64,000 nucleotides of DNA from Cryobacterium sp. (GCF_026786305.1 NZ_JAJAYI010000108.1:29072-93071); one strand, 5' to 3'. Counted from the stretch's first letter, positions 16,822 through 26,000 are shown. Numbers and translations: made by a program. The notes: generated by a model from the sequence alone, not told the origin.

Positions 16822-18009
16822 TTACTCCGGTGGCAGCGGTGCGGCCGGAAGCGGGGTGGGGCTGCCCGCCATCACCCCCACCGTCGCCCAGGCGCGCATA
16901 ACCGCGTCGTGGGCGCCCCCGCCGCTGCCGTACAGCCTGGCCGCGGTGTCGGCCGTGGCCGCGGCGAATGCAGCGAAATCGCTCTGGCGGCTGAGCCCGG
17001 TGCCGGTCAGCGTGTCAAACCAAATCCGGCCCGGCGTCTCCCAGGCATTGCCGCCGAGGGCGTCGGCGACCAAGTAGAACGCCCGGTTGGGAATGCCCGA
17101 ATTGAGGTGCACTCCGCCGTTGTCGTCGTCGGTTTCGACGTAGCCGGCCATGCTGTCGGGCTGGGGATCCTTTCCGAGCACGTCGTCGTTATACGCGGTC
17201 CCGGGCGCTTTCATCGAGCGCAGTGCTTCGCCCTCGACCTGGTCGGTGAACAGGCCCTCGCCGATCAGCCAACTGGCCTGCGCCGTCGACTGCCCCGTGG
17301 CGTACTGCTCGACCAGGGCTCCGAACACGTCGGAGATGGATTCGTTGAGCGCCCCGGACTGGCCCCGATATTCCAGATTGGCCGTGAACTGTGTCACGCC
17401 GTGCGTGAGCTCATGCCCGATCACACTGGGCGAGATCGTGAATCGGTTGAAGACCTGCCCATCACCGTCGCCGAACACCATGCGTTCGCCATCCCAAAAG
17501 GCGTTGTCGTACTGCCTGCCGTAGTGCACGGTCGCGTCCAGTGGAAGTCCGAAGCCATCGATGCTGTCCCGGCCGAACTGCGTCCAAAACAGGTTCTGTG
17601 TGGTGCCCAGACTGTCGTACGCCTCGTTCACGGCCGGATCGCTGCCGGCCGGCTGGCCCTCGGCACGCACCCGGCGACCGGGCAGGCGTTCCTGGCCGCC
17701 GGCATCCGAAATGGTGCGATCAGACTCGCCCGGGGTGCGCGCCGGCAGGGTGCGTGCTCCGGAACGGGGAACCGGATGCGCCCCGCCCCGCAGTTGTCGA
17801 ATTTGCGAGTCCCGCAGCAGCGACGCTCGTGCGGCCGCTGCCGTCTGCGCAAATCGGGGATCGTCGAGTTTCGCCAGTCGCACCAGCAGATACGGCGGAA
17901 CGATCGTGCAACGGGCGTGGAGCGCCGGGTGCATCTGCGGAGTGTGCATCTGCGGAGTGTGCATCTGCGGAGTGTCTATGTGCGGAGTGTCCATGTGCCG
18001 AGTGTCCAT
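16822..18009 (-). CDS. M4-family metalloprotease, protealysin-like
   Basis: About 395 residues. The short N-terminal pro-region contains ARCTIVPPYLL, the PPxL motif of protealysin-type precursors. The catalytic domain has GHELTHG (zinc His and Glu) followed by GALNESISDVFG with the third zinc ligand, and HDAVMRAW near the C-terminus. No signal peptide is visible. The N-terminal segment consists of 15-bp repeats giving M-H/D-T-P-Q/H units, each with its own ATG. ATG 18009, 17994, 17964, 17949 and 17934 are all possible starts, and no ribosome-binding site decides between them. It is paired with an emfourin-type inhibitor. Confidence 0.88.
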   Translation of the reverse strand: MDTRHMDTPHIDTPQMHTPQMHTPQMHPALHARCTIVPPYLLVRLAKLDDPRFAQTAAAARASLLRDSQIRQLRGGAHPVPRSGARTLPARTPGESDRTISDAGGQERLPGRRVRAEGQPAGSDPAVNEAYDSLGTTQNLFWTQFGRDSIDGFGLPLDATVHYGRQYDNAFWDGERMVFGDGDGQVFNRFTISPSVIGHELTHGVTQFTANLEYRGQSGALNESISDVFGALVEQYATGQSTAQASWLIGEGLFTDQVEGEALRSMKAPGTAYNDDVLGKDPQPDSMAGYVETDDDNGGVHLNSGIPNRAFYLVADALGGNAWETPGRIWFDTLTGTGLSRQSDFAAFAAATADTAARLYGSGGGAHDAVMRAWATVGVMAGSPTPLPAAPLPPE

Positions 18010-18014
18010 GTGCA
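17929..18014. repeat. 15-bp tandem repeat at the 5' end of the M4 protease gene
   Basis: On the minus strand a unit close to CAGATGCACACTCCG is repeated about six times; the 3' copies are nearly identical and the 5' ones have diverged. Because 15 is a multiple of three, copy-number change would lengthen or shorten the Met/His-rich N-terminus without frameshift. Confidence 0.85.
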
Positions 18015-18066
18015 GAGTCTGGCACTGGCCGGCGACATTGCAACCGCGGGTTTTTATCCCACTGAA

Positions 18067-18072
18067 TAGACT
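18067..18072 (+). promoter_or_regulatory. -10 element of LLM oxidoreductase gene (leaderless)
   Basis: TAGACT ends 6 nt before ATG 18079. Confidence 0.6.
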
Positions 18073-18078
18073 CGACTC

Positions 18079-18969
18079 ATGCGCTTTGGAATCGTCATCC
18101 TTCCACAGGACCCCTGGCCGATTGCTCGCAGAAAGTGGCTTGGCGCCGAGCAATACGGCTTCGACCACGCCTTCACCTACGACCACCTGTCCTGGCGTTC
18201 ACTCGCCGACGAGCCGTGGAACGCGACCATCCCCACCCTCACCGCGGCGGCGGTCGTGACCGAGCGCATCACGCTCGGCACCTTTGTCTCGTCACCGAAC
18301 TTTCGGCATCCGGTGCCCTTTGCCAAGGATGTCGCAACGGCCGACGATGTGTCGGGTGGGCGGTTTCTGCTCGGCATCGGGTCGGGCGGCACCGGTTTTG
18401 ACGCGAGCGTTCTCGGCCAGGCACAGTTCACGCCTCGACTGCGACACGAACGGTTTGTTGAATTCGTCACCGACCTCGACCTGTTGCTGCGCGGCGAAGA
18501 ACAGGGCGCCACCGACGGTATCAGTTTCGCCGGCGAGTGGTACACCGCCGATCACGCGCGCATGGTGCAACCAGATATCGGTGACGGAGACCGCCAGCGG
18601 GTACCGTTCCTGATCGCCGCCAACGGGCCGAAAGGTCTCGGACTGGCCAGCCGTTTCGGGCAGGGCTGGGTGACGACCGGGCAGGACGGCGCGGAGGGGG
18701 AGGACTGGTGGACCAGCGTGCGCGCTCTCACCCTCCGGCTCGACGACGTCGTCAGCGGCGCGGGCCGGGACCCCGCCGCGATCGACCGCTACCTCTCGCT
18801 CGACAGTGGCGGAACATATTCCCTGCAGAGCATGAACGCCTTTGAGGATGCCGTCGGCCGGGCCGCTGAGCTCGGCTTCACCGATGTGATCAGCCACTGG
18901 CCGCGCGAGCACGGCCTCTACGCGGGCGACGAGGGCATCCTCGACACGGTCGCGGGTGCCCTGCACTGA
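18079..18969 (+). CDS. LLM-class flavin-dependent oxidoreductase (luciferase-like)
   Basis: 296 residues of a luciferase-like TIM barrel: MRFGIVILPQDPW at the start, then DHAFTYDHLSWR and the flavin-contacting GGRFLLGIGSGG. Actinobacterial proteins of this type use FMN or F420 in monooxygenase or dehydrogenase reactions; the cofactor and substrate cannot be assigned. The gene stands alone, divergent from the M4 protease and upstream of the AI-2E exporter, which has its own promoter. Confidence 0.88.
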   Translation: MRFGIVILPQDPWPIARRKWLGAEQYGFDHAFTYDHLSWRSLADEPWNATIPTLTAAAVVTERITLGTFVSSPNFRHPVPFAKDVATADDVSGGRFLLGIGSGGTGFDASVLGQAQFTPRLRHERFVEFVTDLDLLLRGEEQGATDGISFAGEWYTADHARMVQPDIGDGDRQRVPFLIAANGPKGLGLASRFGQGWVTTGQDGAEGEDWWTSVRALTLRLDDVVSGAGRDPAAIDRYLSLDSGGTYSLQSMNAFEDAVGRAAELGFTDVISHWPREHGLYAGDEGILDTVAGALH

Positions 18970-19016
18970 ATCAGTCAAAGAGGCCGGTCGATCGGTGTTT
19001 CTGCCCAGCGGATGTC

Positions 19017-19022
19017 TAGGCT
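19017..19022 (+). promoter_or_regulatory. -10 element of AI-2E family gene (leaderless)
   Basis: TAGGCT ends 6 nt before ATG 19029; no Shine-Dalgarno. Confidence 0.6.
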
Positions 19023-19028
19023 GGGTGC

Positions 19029-20144
19029 ATGCGCGCACAAGACGACCCCACGCCATTGGTACCTCGCACCCCACGGAACGATCGGCTCGGCTGGCTCGGA
19101 TTGCGCAGCGGCCAGATTCTGCTCGTCATCATTCTCGCTTCCGCGGTCATCTTCGGCCTGGTTCAGCTCAAGCTCGTCGTCATCCCGGTACTGATCGCGA
19201 TCATCCTCGCCTCGGCGCTGAGCCCGGTCATTAACGGACTGCGCAAGCGCGGCGTCGCCGCCATCCTGGCCACCTGGATCACCCTGCTCGGCGGCATCAC
19301 CGTCTTCGGCGGCATCATCACCCTCATCGTCTTCGCGGTGCGCGACCAGTGGAACGAACTGTTCTTCTCGGCCTCCACCGGCATCGACCGTCTCCAGCAG
19401 TTTCTGATCGACGGGCCGATTCAGGTCGACGCGAAGCAGATCAACGGCGCGCGCACCGCGATCGTGGACTTTCTCACCAGTAGCCAGTTCGGCACCGGGG
19501 CGCTCGCCGGAGCATCCGCTGTCTTCGAACTGATAACCGGCACCGTGCTGCTCGTGGTCATTCTGTTCTTCTTTCTCAAAGACGGTGGCCAAATCTGGAA
19601 CTTCTTCCTGACGCCGTTCACGGGCGAGCGCCTCGCCCGCGGACGCCGAATCGGCCACACCTCGCTGCGGGTGCTCGGCGGCTACGTGCGCGGCACGGCG
19701 ATCGTTGCTGCCGTCGATGCCACCGCGATCGGCATCGGACTGGCCGTCTTGCAGGTGCCGCTCGCCTTGCCGCTGGCGGTCATCGTGTTCCTCGGTGCGT
19801 TCATTCCGCTGATTGGCGCGACCGCAGCCGGTGTGCTCGCGGCGCTGGTCGCCCTCGTCGCGAGTGGGCCGGGCGTCGCGCTCATCGTCATCATCATCGT
19901 GATTGCCGTCAACCAGCTCGAGGGCAATTTTCTGCAGCCGGTCGTCATGGCGCAATCGCTCAAGCTGCACCCGCTCGTCATTCTGGTCGGGTTGACCGCC
20001 GGAACCATCCTCGGCGGCATCGTCGGCGCCGTGCTCTCGGTGCCGATCGCGGCCGTCGCGTGGGCAATCGCCAAGGCGTGGAACACACCGGAAACCCCGC
20101 GCCCCCGTGCCATCCCGCCCAAGCGTCGCATGCGCAAGCGCTGA
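19029..20144 (+). CDS. AI-2E family transporter
   Basis: 371 residues with about eight membrane helices, matching the family length. The opening helices contain KLVVIPVLIAIILASALSPV and the C-terminal half has VQ/NQLEGNFLQPVVMAQSLKLHP-like sequence, with NQLEGNFLQPVVM as the family signature. The prototype was proposed to export autoinducer-2, while other members are Na+/H+ antiporters, so the transported species here is open. The basic C-terminus (PPKRRMRKR) is cytoplasmic. Confidence 0.9.
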   Translation: MRAQDDPTPLVPRTPRNDRLGWLGLRSGQILLVIILASAVIFGLVQLKLVVIPVLIAIILASALSPVINGLRKRGVAAILATWITLLGGITVFGGIITLIVFAVRDQWNELFFSASTGIDRLQQFLIDGPIQVDAKQINGARTAIVDFLTSSQFGTGALAGASAVFELITGTVLLVVILFFFLKDGGQIWNFFLTPFTGERLARGRRIGHTSLRVLGGYVRGTAIVAAVDATAIGIGLAVLQVPLALPLAVIVFLGAFIPLIGATAAGVLAALVALVASGPGVALIVIIIVIAVNQLEGNFLQPVVMAQSLKLHPLVILVGLTAGTILGGIVGAVLSVPIAAVAWAIAKAWNTPETPRPRAIPPKRRMRKR

Positions 20145-20206
20145 ACCGGCGCATCCGCTTTCCCCTGCCCGTGCCACCGCTGCCACCCGCGTGACTGGAG
20201 AACAAC

Positions 20207-23152
20207 TTGACGCAGAGCCTTTTTCACCTGCCCCGCCCGCGCCTGACTCTCGAGCAGGCGACCCAGCTCGCCCGGGACCGGTTCGGCGTCACGGGCACCG
20301 TCACCGAGCTCGGCAGCCACCAGGACCGCAATTTTCGCATCGAAACGGATGCCGCCACCGTCGTTCTCAAGGTCTCCAACCCGGCCATCACCACCGTCGA
20401 GCTCGAGGCTCAAAACGCCGCCCTGGCGCACCTCGGCGGCCTGGGCCTCGACCTGCCCTCGGCCGTTGCCGGGACCGACGCAGACGAGATTCAGCGCGTC
20501 AGCATCGACGGGCAAAACCTTGACCTGCGTTTGCTGACCTACGTCGACGGGCATCCGCTGACCGACTCGCGGCGCCTGTCGACCGGGCAGATGCGTGCGC
20601 TCGGTGACGTGGCCGGTCGCATCGTTCGGGGACTCGCCGACTTCGAGCACCCGGGAACCGACCGGTTTCTGCAGTGGGATCTGCGGCGCGGCGGTGAGGT
20701 CGTCGACGCGCTCCTGCGGTTTGTCGACGACGGCGACCATCGCGAGCGGCTGCGCACCGTCACTGACCGGGCCCGGCAGCAGCTCGCCCGGGTCGCGGTC
20801 GACCTGCGCGTGCAGACCATTCACGGTGACCTGACCGACGACAACGTTGTGAGCCGCGATGACGCTGCCGTCACGATCAGCGGCGACACGATCACCGGCG
20901 TAATCGACTTCGGTGATCTGGCGCAGGGCTGGCTCGTCGCCGAACTCGCCGCGACGTGCGCCTGCGTGCTGTACCGGAGCCCCAAGCATCCGCTCGCCAT
21001 CCTCGACCCGATCGTCGCCTTCACCGGGCTGGTGCCGCTCTCCGACGCCGAACTTGAGGCGCTCTGGCCCCTTATCGTGCTTCGTACGGCGGTGCTCGTT
21101 GTGAGCGGTGAACATCAGGTGCACCTCGACGGTGACAACGACTACGCCGACGCGAACCGCGCCCGCGAGTGGCTCGCCTTCGACACGGCGGCCGGCCAGG
21201 ACGGCGCCGAGCTTGAAGCCCTCATCCGCTTCGCCGTGACCGGCGCGGATGCGCCGATCGGGGCAACCGAACACCCCCTGGCCGGTCCACTGGACCGCGC
21301 AGCCATCATCGACCTGTCGGTCACGAGCGCCGTGTTCGACGCCGGCAGCTGGCTCGAACCGGGCATAGACCAGCGGGTGGCAGCGGATGCCGCAGCCCGC
21401 CTCGGCCACGCCGTCACCCGCTACGGCGAGTACCGGCTATCGCAGACCCGCCGTGACACAGCCAAGGAGTCGGTCACCCTGGCCCTCGGCGTCGAGGTGT
21501 ACCTGCCCGCCGAAAGCCCGGTCATGGCGCCGATCGACGGGACCGTCGTTGTGGTTGATGCCGACGCGGTGCGACTTGAAGGTGCCGACCATGACCTGTG
21601 GCTGACCGGCGTCGACGCGAGGGCCCTGGACGGTCAGGCGATTGGGGCGGGAACCGTTTTTGGCGCCGTTGTTGGCACGGTCGACGCCGGCTCCGGCGGC
21701 GCACGGCACAGCAGCGTCATCGCTCGCGTGACCGTGCAGGCCAGCCGGCTCCGCGGCATCCGTCCCCCGTTTTTCGTCGCACCGTCGAACGCTGCACTGT
21801 GGCAGCGGGTGTGCCCCGACCCCTCCGCGCTGCTCGGGCTGGAAACCTTCCGGTCGCTCGACGACCCGGCGGCCCTGTTGCAGCGCCGCGATGCGTCGTT
21901 CGCGCGCGTTCAGGAACACTATTATGCGGACCCGCCGCAGATCGAGCGCGGCTGGAAACAGCACCTCATCGACACCCACGGGCAAAGCTACGTCGACATG
22001 GTCAACAATGTCACGACCGTTGGACACGGACACCCGCGCATTGCCGAGGCCGCACGCAGCCAGTGGTCGCTGCTCAACACCAACTCCCGTTTTCATTACG
22101 AAGAGCTCGTGCGGTTCACCGAACGCCTCGCCGAGCTCGCGCCCGACCCGCTGGACACCGTCTTCCTCGTCAACAGCGGTACCGAAGCCGTCGACTTGGC
22201 CCTGCGCCTGGCCCTCACCTACACCGGCCATGACACCGTCTTGTCGGTGCGGGAGGCCTACCACGGCTGGTCGATGGCAGCCGAGGCCGTCTCCTCCTCG
22301 GTTGCCGACAACCCCCGGGCGCTCGATACGAGGCCGGACTGGGTGCACCTGGTCGAGGCGCCCAACGCCGTGCGCGGCAAGTATCGGGGCATGCACTCGG
22401 CGCCGCACTACCTCGACGATCTCGACGGTGACCTGCAGGCCGTGGCTGACGACGGGCGCACGGTCGCCGCATTCATCGCTGAGCCGGTGTTCGGCAATGC
22501 CGGCGGCGTGCTGCTGCCCGATGGCTACCTGACCGGCGTGTACGACAGGGTGCGCGCCCGCGGTGGACTCTGCATCGCCGACGAGGTCCAGGTGAGCTAC
22601 GCGCGCCTCGGCGAATACTTCTGGGGTGCCGAGCAGCAAAACGTGGTCCCCGACATAATCACCATCGCCAAGGCGATGGGCAACGGTCATCCGCTTGGAG
22701 CGGTCATCACTCGCCGCGACATCGCCGAACGATTCGCCGACGACGGACCGTTCTTCTCCTCCGCCGGCGGCAGCCCGCTCAGCTGCCGTATCGGCCTCAC
22801 CGTGCTCGACATCATGCGTGACGAAGGCCTGCAACAGAACGCGGAGGTCGTCGGTCGTCACCTGAAGCACGGACTCGAACAGCTCGGCGAACGATTCGAC
22901 CTGATCGGTGCGGTCTACGGCCTGGGTCTCTATCTCGGCGTTGAACTGGTCAGCGATCGGGCCGATTTCACGCCGGCCACCGCCGCCGCCGCCCTGATCT
23001 GCACCGAGCTGCTGCTGCGCGGCTGCATCGCACAGCCCACCGGCGATTTCAAAAACGTGCTCAAGATCAAGCCGCCGCTCTGCCTCACCATCGCCAGCGC
23101 CGACCATTTTCTACACGCTCTCGAGGACGTGCTCAGCGAAATTTCGGCATGA
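20207..23152 (+). CDS. Three-domain phosphotransferase / M23-like / class-III aminotransferase
   Basis: 981 residues. Residues 1-330 are an aminoglycoside-phosphotransferase-type kinase with HGDLTDDNVV and VIDFGDLAQGW. Residues 430-520 resemble an M23-peptidase-like beta barrel (LGVEVYLPAESPVMAPIDG). Residues 560-980 form a class-III PLP aminotransferase with NSGTEAVDLALRLA and the PLP lysine in IAKAMGNGHPLGA. The aminotransferase part resembles human phosphoethanolamine/phosphohydroxylysine phospho-lyases. A kinase fused to a phospho-lyase suggests phosphorylation of an amino alcohol followed by elimination, which is inference. The start is TTG 20207 with GGAGAACAAC directly upstream. Transcribed alone. 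Confidence 0.88.
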   Translation: MTQSLFHLPRPRLTLEQATQLARDRFGVTGTVTELGSHQDRNFRIETDAATVVLKVSNPAITTVELEAQNAALAHLGGLGLDLPSAVAGTDADEIQRVSIDGQNLDLRLLTYVDGHPLTDSRRLSTGQMRALGDVAGRIVRGLADFEHPGTDRFLQWDLRRGGEVVDALLRFVDDGDHRERLRTVTDRARQQLARVAVDLRVQTIHGDLTDDNVVSRDDAAVTISGDTITGVIDFGDLAQGWLVAELAATCACVLYRSPKHPLAILDPIVAFTGLVPLSDAELEALWPLIVLRTAVLVVSGEHQVHLDGDNDYADANRAREWLAFDTAAGQDGAELEALIRFAVTGADAPIGATEHPLAGPLDRAAIIDLSVTSAVFDAGSWLEPGIDQRVAADAAARLGHAVTRYGEYRLSQTRRDTAKESVTLALGVEVYLPAESPVMAPIDGTVVVVDADAVRLEGADHDLWLTGVDARALDGQAIGAGTVFGAVVGTVDAGSGGARHSSVIARVTVQASRLRGIRPPFFVAPSNAALWQRVCPDPSALLGLETFRSLDDPAALLQRRDASFARVQEHYYADPPQIERGWKQHLIDTHGQSYVDMVNNVTTVGHGHPRIAEAARSQWSLLNTNSRFHYEELVRFTERLAELAPDPLDTVFLVNSGTEAVDLALRLALTYTGHDTVLSVREAYHGWSMAAEAVSSSVADNPRALDTRPDWVHLVEAPNAVRGKYRGMHSAPHYLDDLDGDLQAVADDGRTVAAFIAEPVFGNAGGVLLPDGYLTGVYDRVRARGGLCIADEVQVSYARLGEYFWGAEQQNVVPDIITIAKAMGNGHPLGAVITRRDIAERFADDGPFFSSAGGSPLSCRIGLTVLDIMRDEGLQQNAEVVGRHLKHGLEQLGERFDLIGAVYGLGLYLGVELVSDRADFTPATAAAALICTELLLRGCIAQPTGDFKNVLKIKPPLCLTIASADHFLHALEDVLSEISA

Positions 23153-23505
23153 GGAGTCTCCAACGGTTTCATCTTCATTACCATCGCGTTCGATCTGACG
23201 CAGCTGGAGGCCACTGCGCCATCACACCGGGATGCTGCGCGGAGCACCTGAGTGCTCGGCCCAGCGGCGAGGTTTCGACGGCTCTGGTGCGGCGATGAAG
23301 ACCAGGCCGCCGGCGCTATTGGCCGAGGGCATGAGCGCGTCGATCGTCGAAGATGATCACGGTGCCCGGATTGCCGGAGAGCAACGTACCCATGAGTGCA
23401 CCTCCTCGATTATTTCCCACGCTGTAGCGGCACACAGGTAGGGGACGGACCGGAAGGGATGCCGCCAAATATGCACCGTGGGACCGCGCCGGTCGCCCGT
23501 TCTGC
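23153..23505. other. Gene-poor stretch between the three-domain enzyme and rpsO
   Basis: No convincing gene. On the minus strand a 25-codon frame (23393 down to 23316) begins ATG with a strong AGGAGG upstream (MGTLLSGNPGTVIIFDD) and then meets TAG. A second frame continues with AGGLVFIAAPEPSKPRRWAE. Together they look like a frameshifted remnant of a small gene I cannot identify, or chance. Confidence 0.35.
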
Positions 23506-23511
23506 TAAAGT
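23506..23511 (+). promoter_or_regulatory. Probable extended -10 of rpsO
   Basis: TGC-TAAAGT (an extended -10 with a TG dinucleotide) lies about 90 nt before the rpsO ATG. A small hairpin GCCGTT/AACGGC follows in the leader. The -35 is weak. Confidence 0.45.
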
Positions 23512-23600
23512 GTTTAGGTTGCCGTTCAACGGCCGCGGATAAAGAGAGCTCAGGCATTCAGCCAGGGGCACCGCGCAGTGAGAGAAAGGGGATCTACTTT

Positions 23601-23870
23601 ATGGCACTCGAACCAGATGCTAAGAAGGCGATCATCGAAAAGTACGCTACCCACCCAGGCGACACCGGGTCCCCGGAAGTTCAGATTGCAATGCTCACGC
23701 AGCGCATTCTCGACCTCACCGAGCACCTGAAAGAGCACAAGCACGACCACCACTCACGTCGTGGCCTGCTTCTTATGGTTGGTCAGCGTCGCCGTCTGCT
23801 CGGTTACCTGTCGGACATCGACATTACTCGGTACCGCACACTGATCGGCAGCCTCGGCCTGCGTCGCTAA
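23601..23870 (+). CDS. rpsO: 30S ribosomal protein S15
   Basis: 89 residues, full length. [19 protein letters not shown] and [19 protein letters not shown] are the S15 signatures. It binds the central domain of 16S rRNA early in small-subunit assembly. ATG 23601 has AAAGGGGATC upstream. S15 is normally followed directly by pnp in bacteria; here an amino-acid permease is interposed and a terminator follows rpsO. Confidence 0.98.
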   Translation: MALEPDAKKAIIEKYATHPGDTGSPEVQIAMLTQRILDLTEHLKEHKHDHHSRRGLLLMVGQRRRLLGYLSDIDITRYRTLIGSLGLRR

Positions 23871-23911
23871 TTTTTCGTAGCGAATGCAGCGTTGATACCG
23901 CGAACTTCTTC

Positions 23912-23947
23912 AGAACGGGCCGTCACCTCGGGGTGGCGGCCCGTTCT
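23912..23947 (+). terminator. Terminator after rpsO
   Basis: AGAACGGGCCG (from 23912) pairs with CGGCCCGTTCT (to 23947), with additional CACC/GGTG pairing inside: a long GC stem 40 nt past the rpsO stop. Confidence 0.75.
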
Positions 23948-24116
23948 GCGTTCCCCAACGTAGACCGAAACGGTGCTCATTCGGGTCTGTCGGCGCTCTG
24001 CCCACGCCCGGCCCTTTCTCTCGAATCAGCCCCGCACGGGCCGGCTACAACTGAACGGGGGGAGAACGGGGTTGCTAGCATGGGGAGTTGGCAAAAACGA
24101 ACGGATACCACTACGC

Positions 24117-25655
24117 ATGAGTCTCTGGCGCACCAAGAGTATTGAAGATTCGATAGCAGACTCGCTGGAGAAGGGCCACAGCCTCAAACGCACCCTCGGC
24201 ACCTGGGACCTCATGATCATGGGCGTCGCCGTTGCCGTGGGCGCGGGAATCTTCTCGGTCGGTGCCAAGGCCGCCGGCAGCTACGCCGGACCGTCGGTCA
24301 CCCTCGCCTTTCTCCTGGCCGCGTTTACCTGTGCGCTCGCGATCATGTGTTACGCCGAGTTCGCCTCGGCCGTTCCCGTCGCGGGTTCCGCCTACACCTT
24401 CACCTACGCCACCCTCGGCGAACTGCTCGCCTGGATCATCGGCTGGGACCTCATTCTCGAGATGCTCACCGCGGCCGCCGTGATCGCCAAGTACTGGGGC
24501 ATCTACCTCAGCACCGTGTTCGACCTGGCCGGCTGGAACGTTCCGTCCACGATCAATGTGCTCGGCCTGGACGTGAGCTGGGGTGCCTTCGTCATCGTCG
24601 CGATCTTCACCGCGCTGCTCGTGCTCGGCACCCAGCTCTCCGCCCGGGTCGCGAGCGTCTTCACGATCATCAAGGTCGCCATCGTCGTCTTCGTCATCAT
24701 CGTCGGCGCGTTCTTCATCAACCCGAAGAACTACACCCCGTTCATCCCGGAGTCCGTGCCGTCCAAGCCGGGCGAGGGCGACGTGTGGATGCAGTCACTG
24801 TTCTCGTTCATGACCGGCGCGGCGCCCGCCCAGTACGGCCTGTTCGGACTGCTCGCCGGCGCCTCGCTCGTGTTTTTCGCGTTCATCGGGTTCGACGTCG
24901 TGGCCACGAGCGCTGAAGAGGTCAAGAACCCGCAGAAGACCCTGCCGCGCGGTATCTTCGCGGGGCTCGCCATCGTCACCGTGCTCTACCTCGGCGTGAG
25001 CCTGGTGCTCACCGGCATGGTCCCGTACACGGTGCTCGCCGACGATCCCAATGCCTCGCTCGCGACGGCTTTCGTGGCCGTCGGTGCGGGCTGGGCGGCC
25101 CAGATCATTTCCGTGGGTATCCTCGTCGGTCTCACGACCGTCATTATGGTGCTGCTGCTCGGGCTCTCGCGGGTGCTGTTCGCCATGAGCCGTGATGGTC
25201 TGCTCCCACGCTGGCTGAGCGTGACGAGTGAGAAGCGCCGCACGCCGGCCCGCATCCAGATCATCGCGGGCACCGCCGTCGCCCTCATCGCCGGATTGAC
25301 CGACGTCGGCGTACTCGAAGAGATGATCAACATCGGAACCCTCTCGGCCTTTGTGCTCGTGAGCATCGCCGTTGTCGTGCTGCGCAAGAATCGCCCCGAC
25401 CTGCCGCGCGCGTTCAAGGTGCCGTTCTCTCCCGTGTTGCCGATTCTCTCGGCGGTGCTCTGCACGTGGCTCATGCTCAACCTGACCACGTTGACCTGGG
25501 TACGGTTCCTGGTCTGGCTCGCGATCGGGTTCGTCGTGTACTTTTCCTACGGTCGACGCCACTCGGTGCTCGGCATCAAGCAGCGCGCTGCCACAGCGGC
25601 GGCTGCGGAGGCAGCCTTCGACCCCAGGTCCGTTGAATCCAGGCCCATCGACTAG
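24117..25655 (+). CDS. APC-superfamily amino-acid permease (cationic amino-acid transporter type)
   Basis: 512 residues with about 12 helices. SLKRTLGTWDLMIMGVAVAVGAGIFS-type sequence opens helix 1 (the unwound GAGIF motif of APC carriers). FFAFIGFDVVATSAEEVKNP is the helix-6/7 region typical of YfnA/CAT proteins, and SRDGLLPRWLS precedes the last helices. It imports amino acids by proton symport; CAT relatives favour cationic ones. ATG 24117 is preferred over upstream starts because it precedes the conserved LWRTKSIED segment. It sits between rpsO and pnp, breaking the usual pair. Confidence 0.9.
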   Translation: MSLWRTKSIEDSIADSLEKGHSLKRTLGTWDLMIMGVAVAVGAGIFSVGAKAAGSYAGPSVTLAFLLAAFTCALAIMCYAEFASAVPVAGSAYTFTYATLGELLAWIIGWDLILEMLTAAAVIAKYWGIYLSTVFDLAGWNVPSTINVLGLDVSWGAFVIVAIFTALLVLGTQLSARVASVFTIIKVAIVVFVIIVGAFFINPKNYTPFIPESVPSKPGEGDVWMQSLFSFMTGAAPAQYGLFGLLAGASLVFFAFIGFDVVATSAEEVKNPQKTLPRGIFAGLAIVTVLYLGVSLVLTGMVPYTVLADDPNASLATAFVAVGAGWAAQIISVGILVGLTTVIMVLLLGLSRVLFAMSRDGLLPRWLSVTSEKRRTPARIQIIAGTAVALIAGLTDVGVLEEMINIGTLSAFVLVSIAVVVLRKNRPDLPRAFKVPFSPVLPILSAVLCTWLMLNLTTLTWVRFLVWLAIGFVVYFSYGRRHSVLGIKQRAATAAAAEAAFDPRSVESRPID

Positions 25656-25880
25656 CTCTTGCTGTCGGTGAACTCATCGCTTGCCCAACGGCGACCCAAT
25701 GGGAAACCCCGGATAGAGCCGAATCTACCGCGGACCTACAACACAGCGCCTGCCGCGAAATCGATCGTCCACATGGGTATCGCCTACGACAATCGCTCCG
25801 AGCTGGAGCCAGGCATCCGTCCCGCGCCGGCTGCACCACGGACTCACACGCGCACAGCGGCTCAGGACCGGCAAAAACCG
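25656..25880. other. Intergenic stretch after the amino-acid permease
   Basis: No gene, clear hairpin or repeat was found before the pnp leader begins near 25890. Confidence 0.5.
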
Positions 25881-25900
25881 GCTGTCTGATAAGCTGACAC

Positions 25901-26000
25901 CGGCCCTTCTTCGGAAGTGGCCGAGCAACCGGAGCAGGCTGGCAGGAAGCTGGTCCTCGGTGGTGGTTTCCCAGACGCGTAGCTCCTGGTGAATTTCTAC
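25901..26000 (+). promoter_or_regulatory. Structured 5' leader of pnp
   Basis: A hairpin at 25901-25923 pairs CGGCC-CTTC with GAAG-(T)-GGCCG around a TTCG tetraloop. A second, larger stem can form between ACCGGAGC (about 25928-25935) and GCTCCTGGT (about 25981-25989). In other bacteria the pnp leader is a double-stranded target for RNase III and PNPase autoregulation (established in E. coli). These stems could play that part here. Confidence 0.5.
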
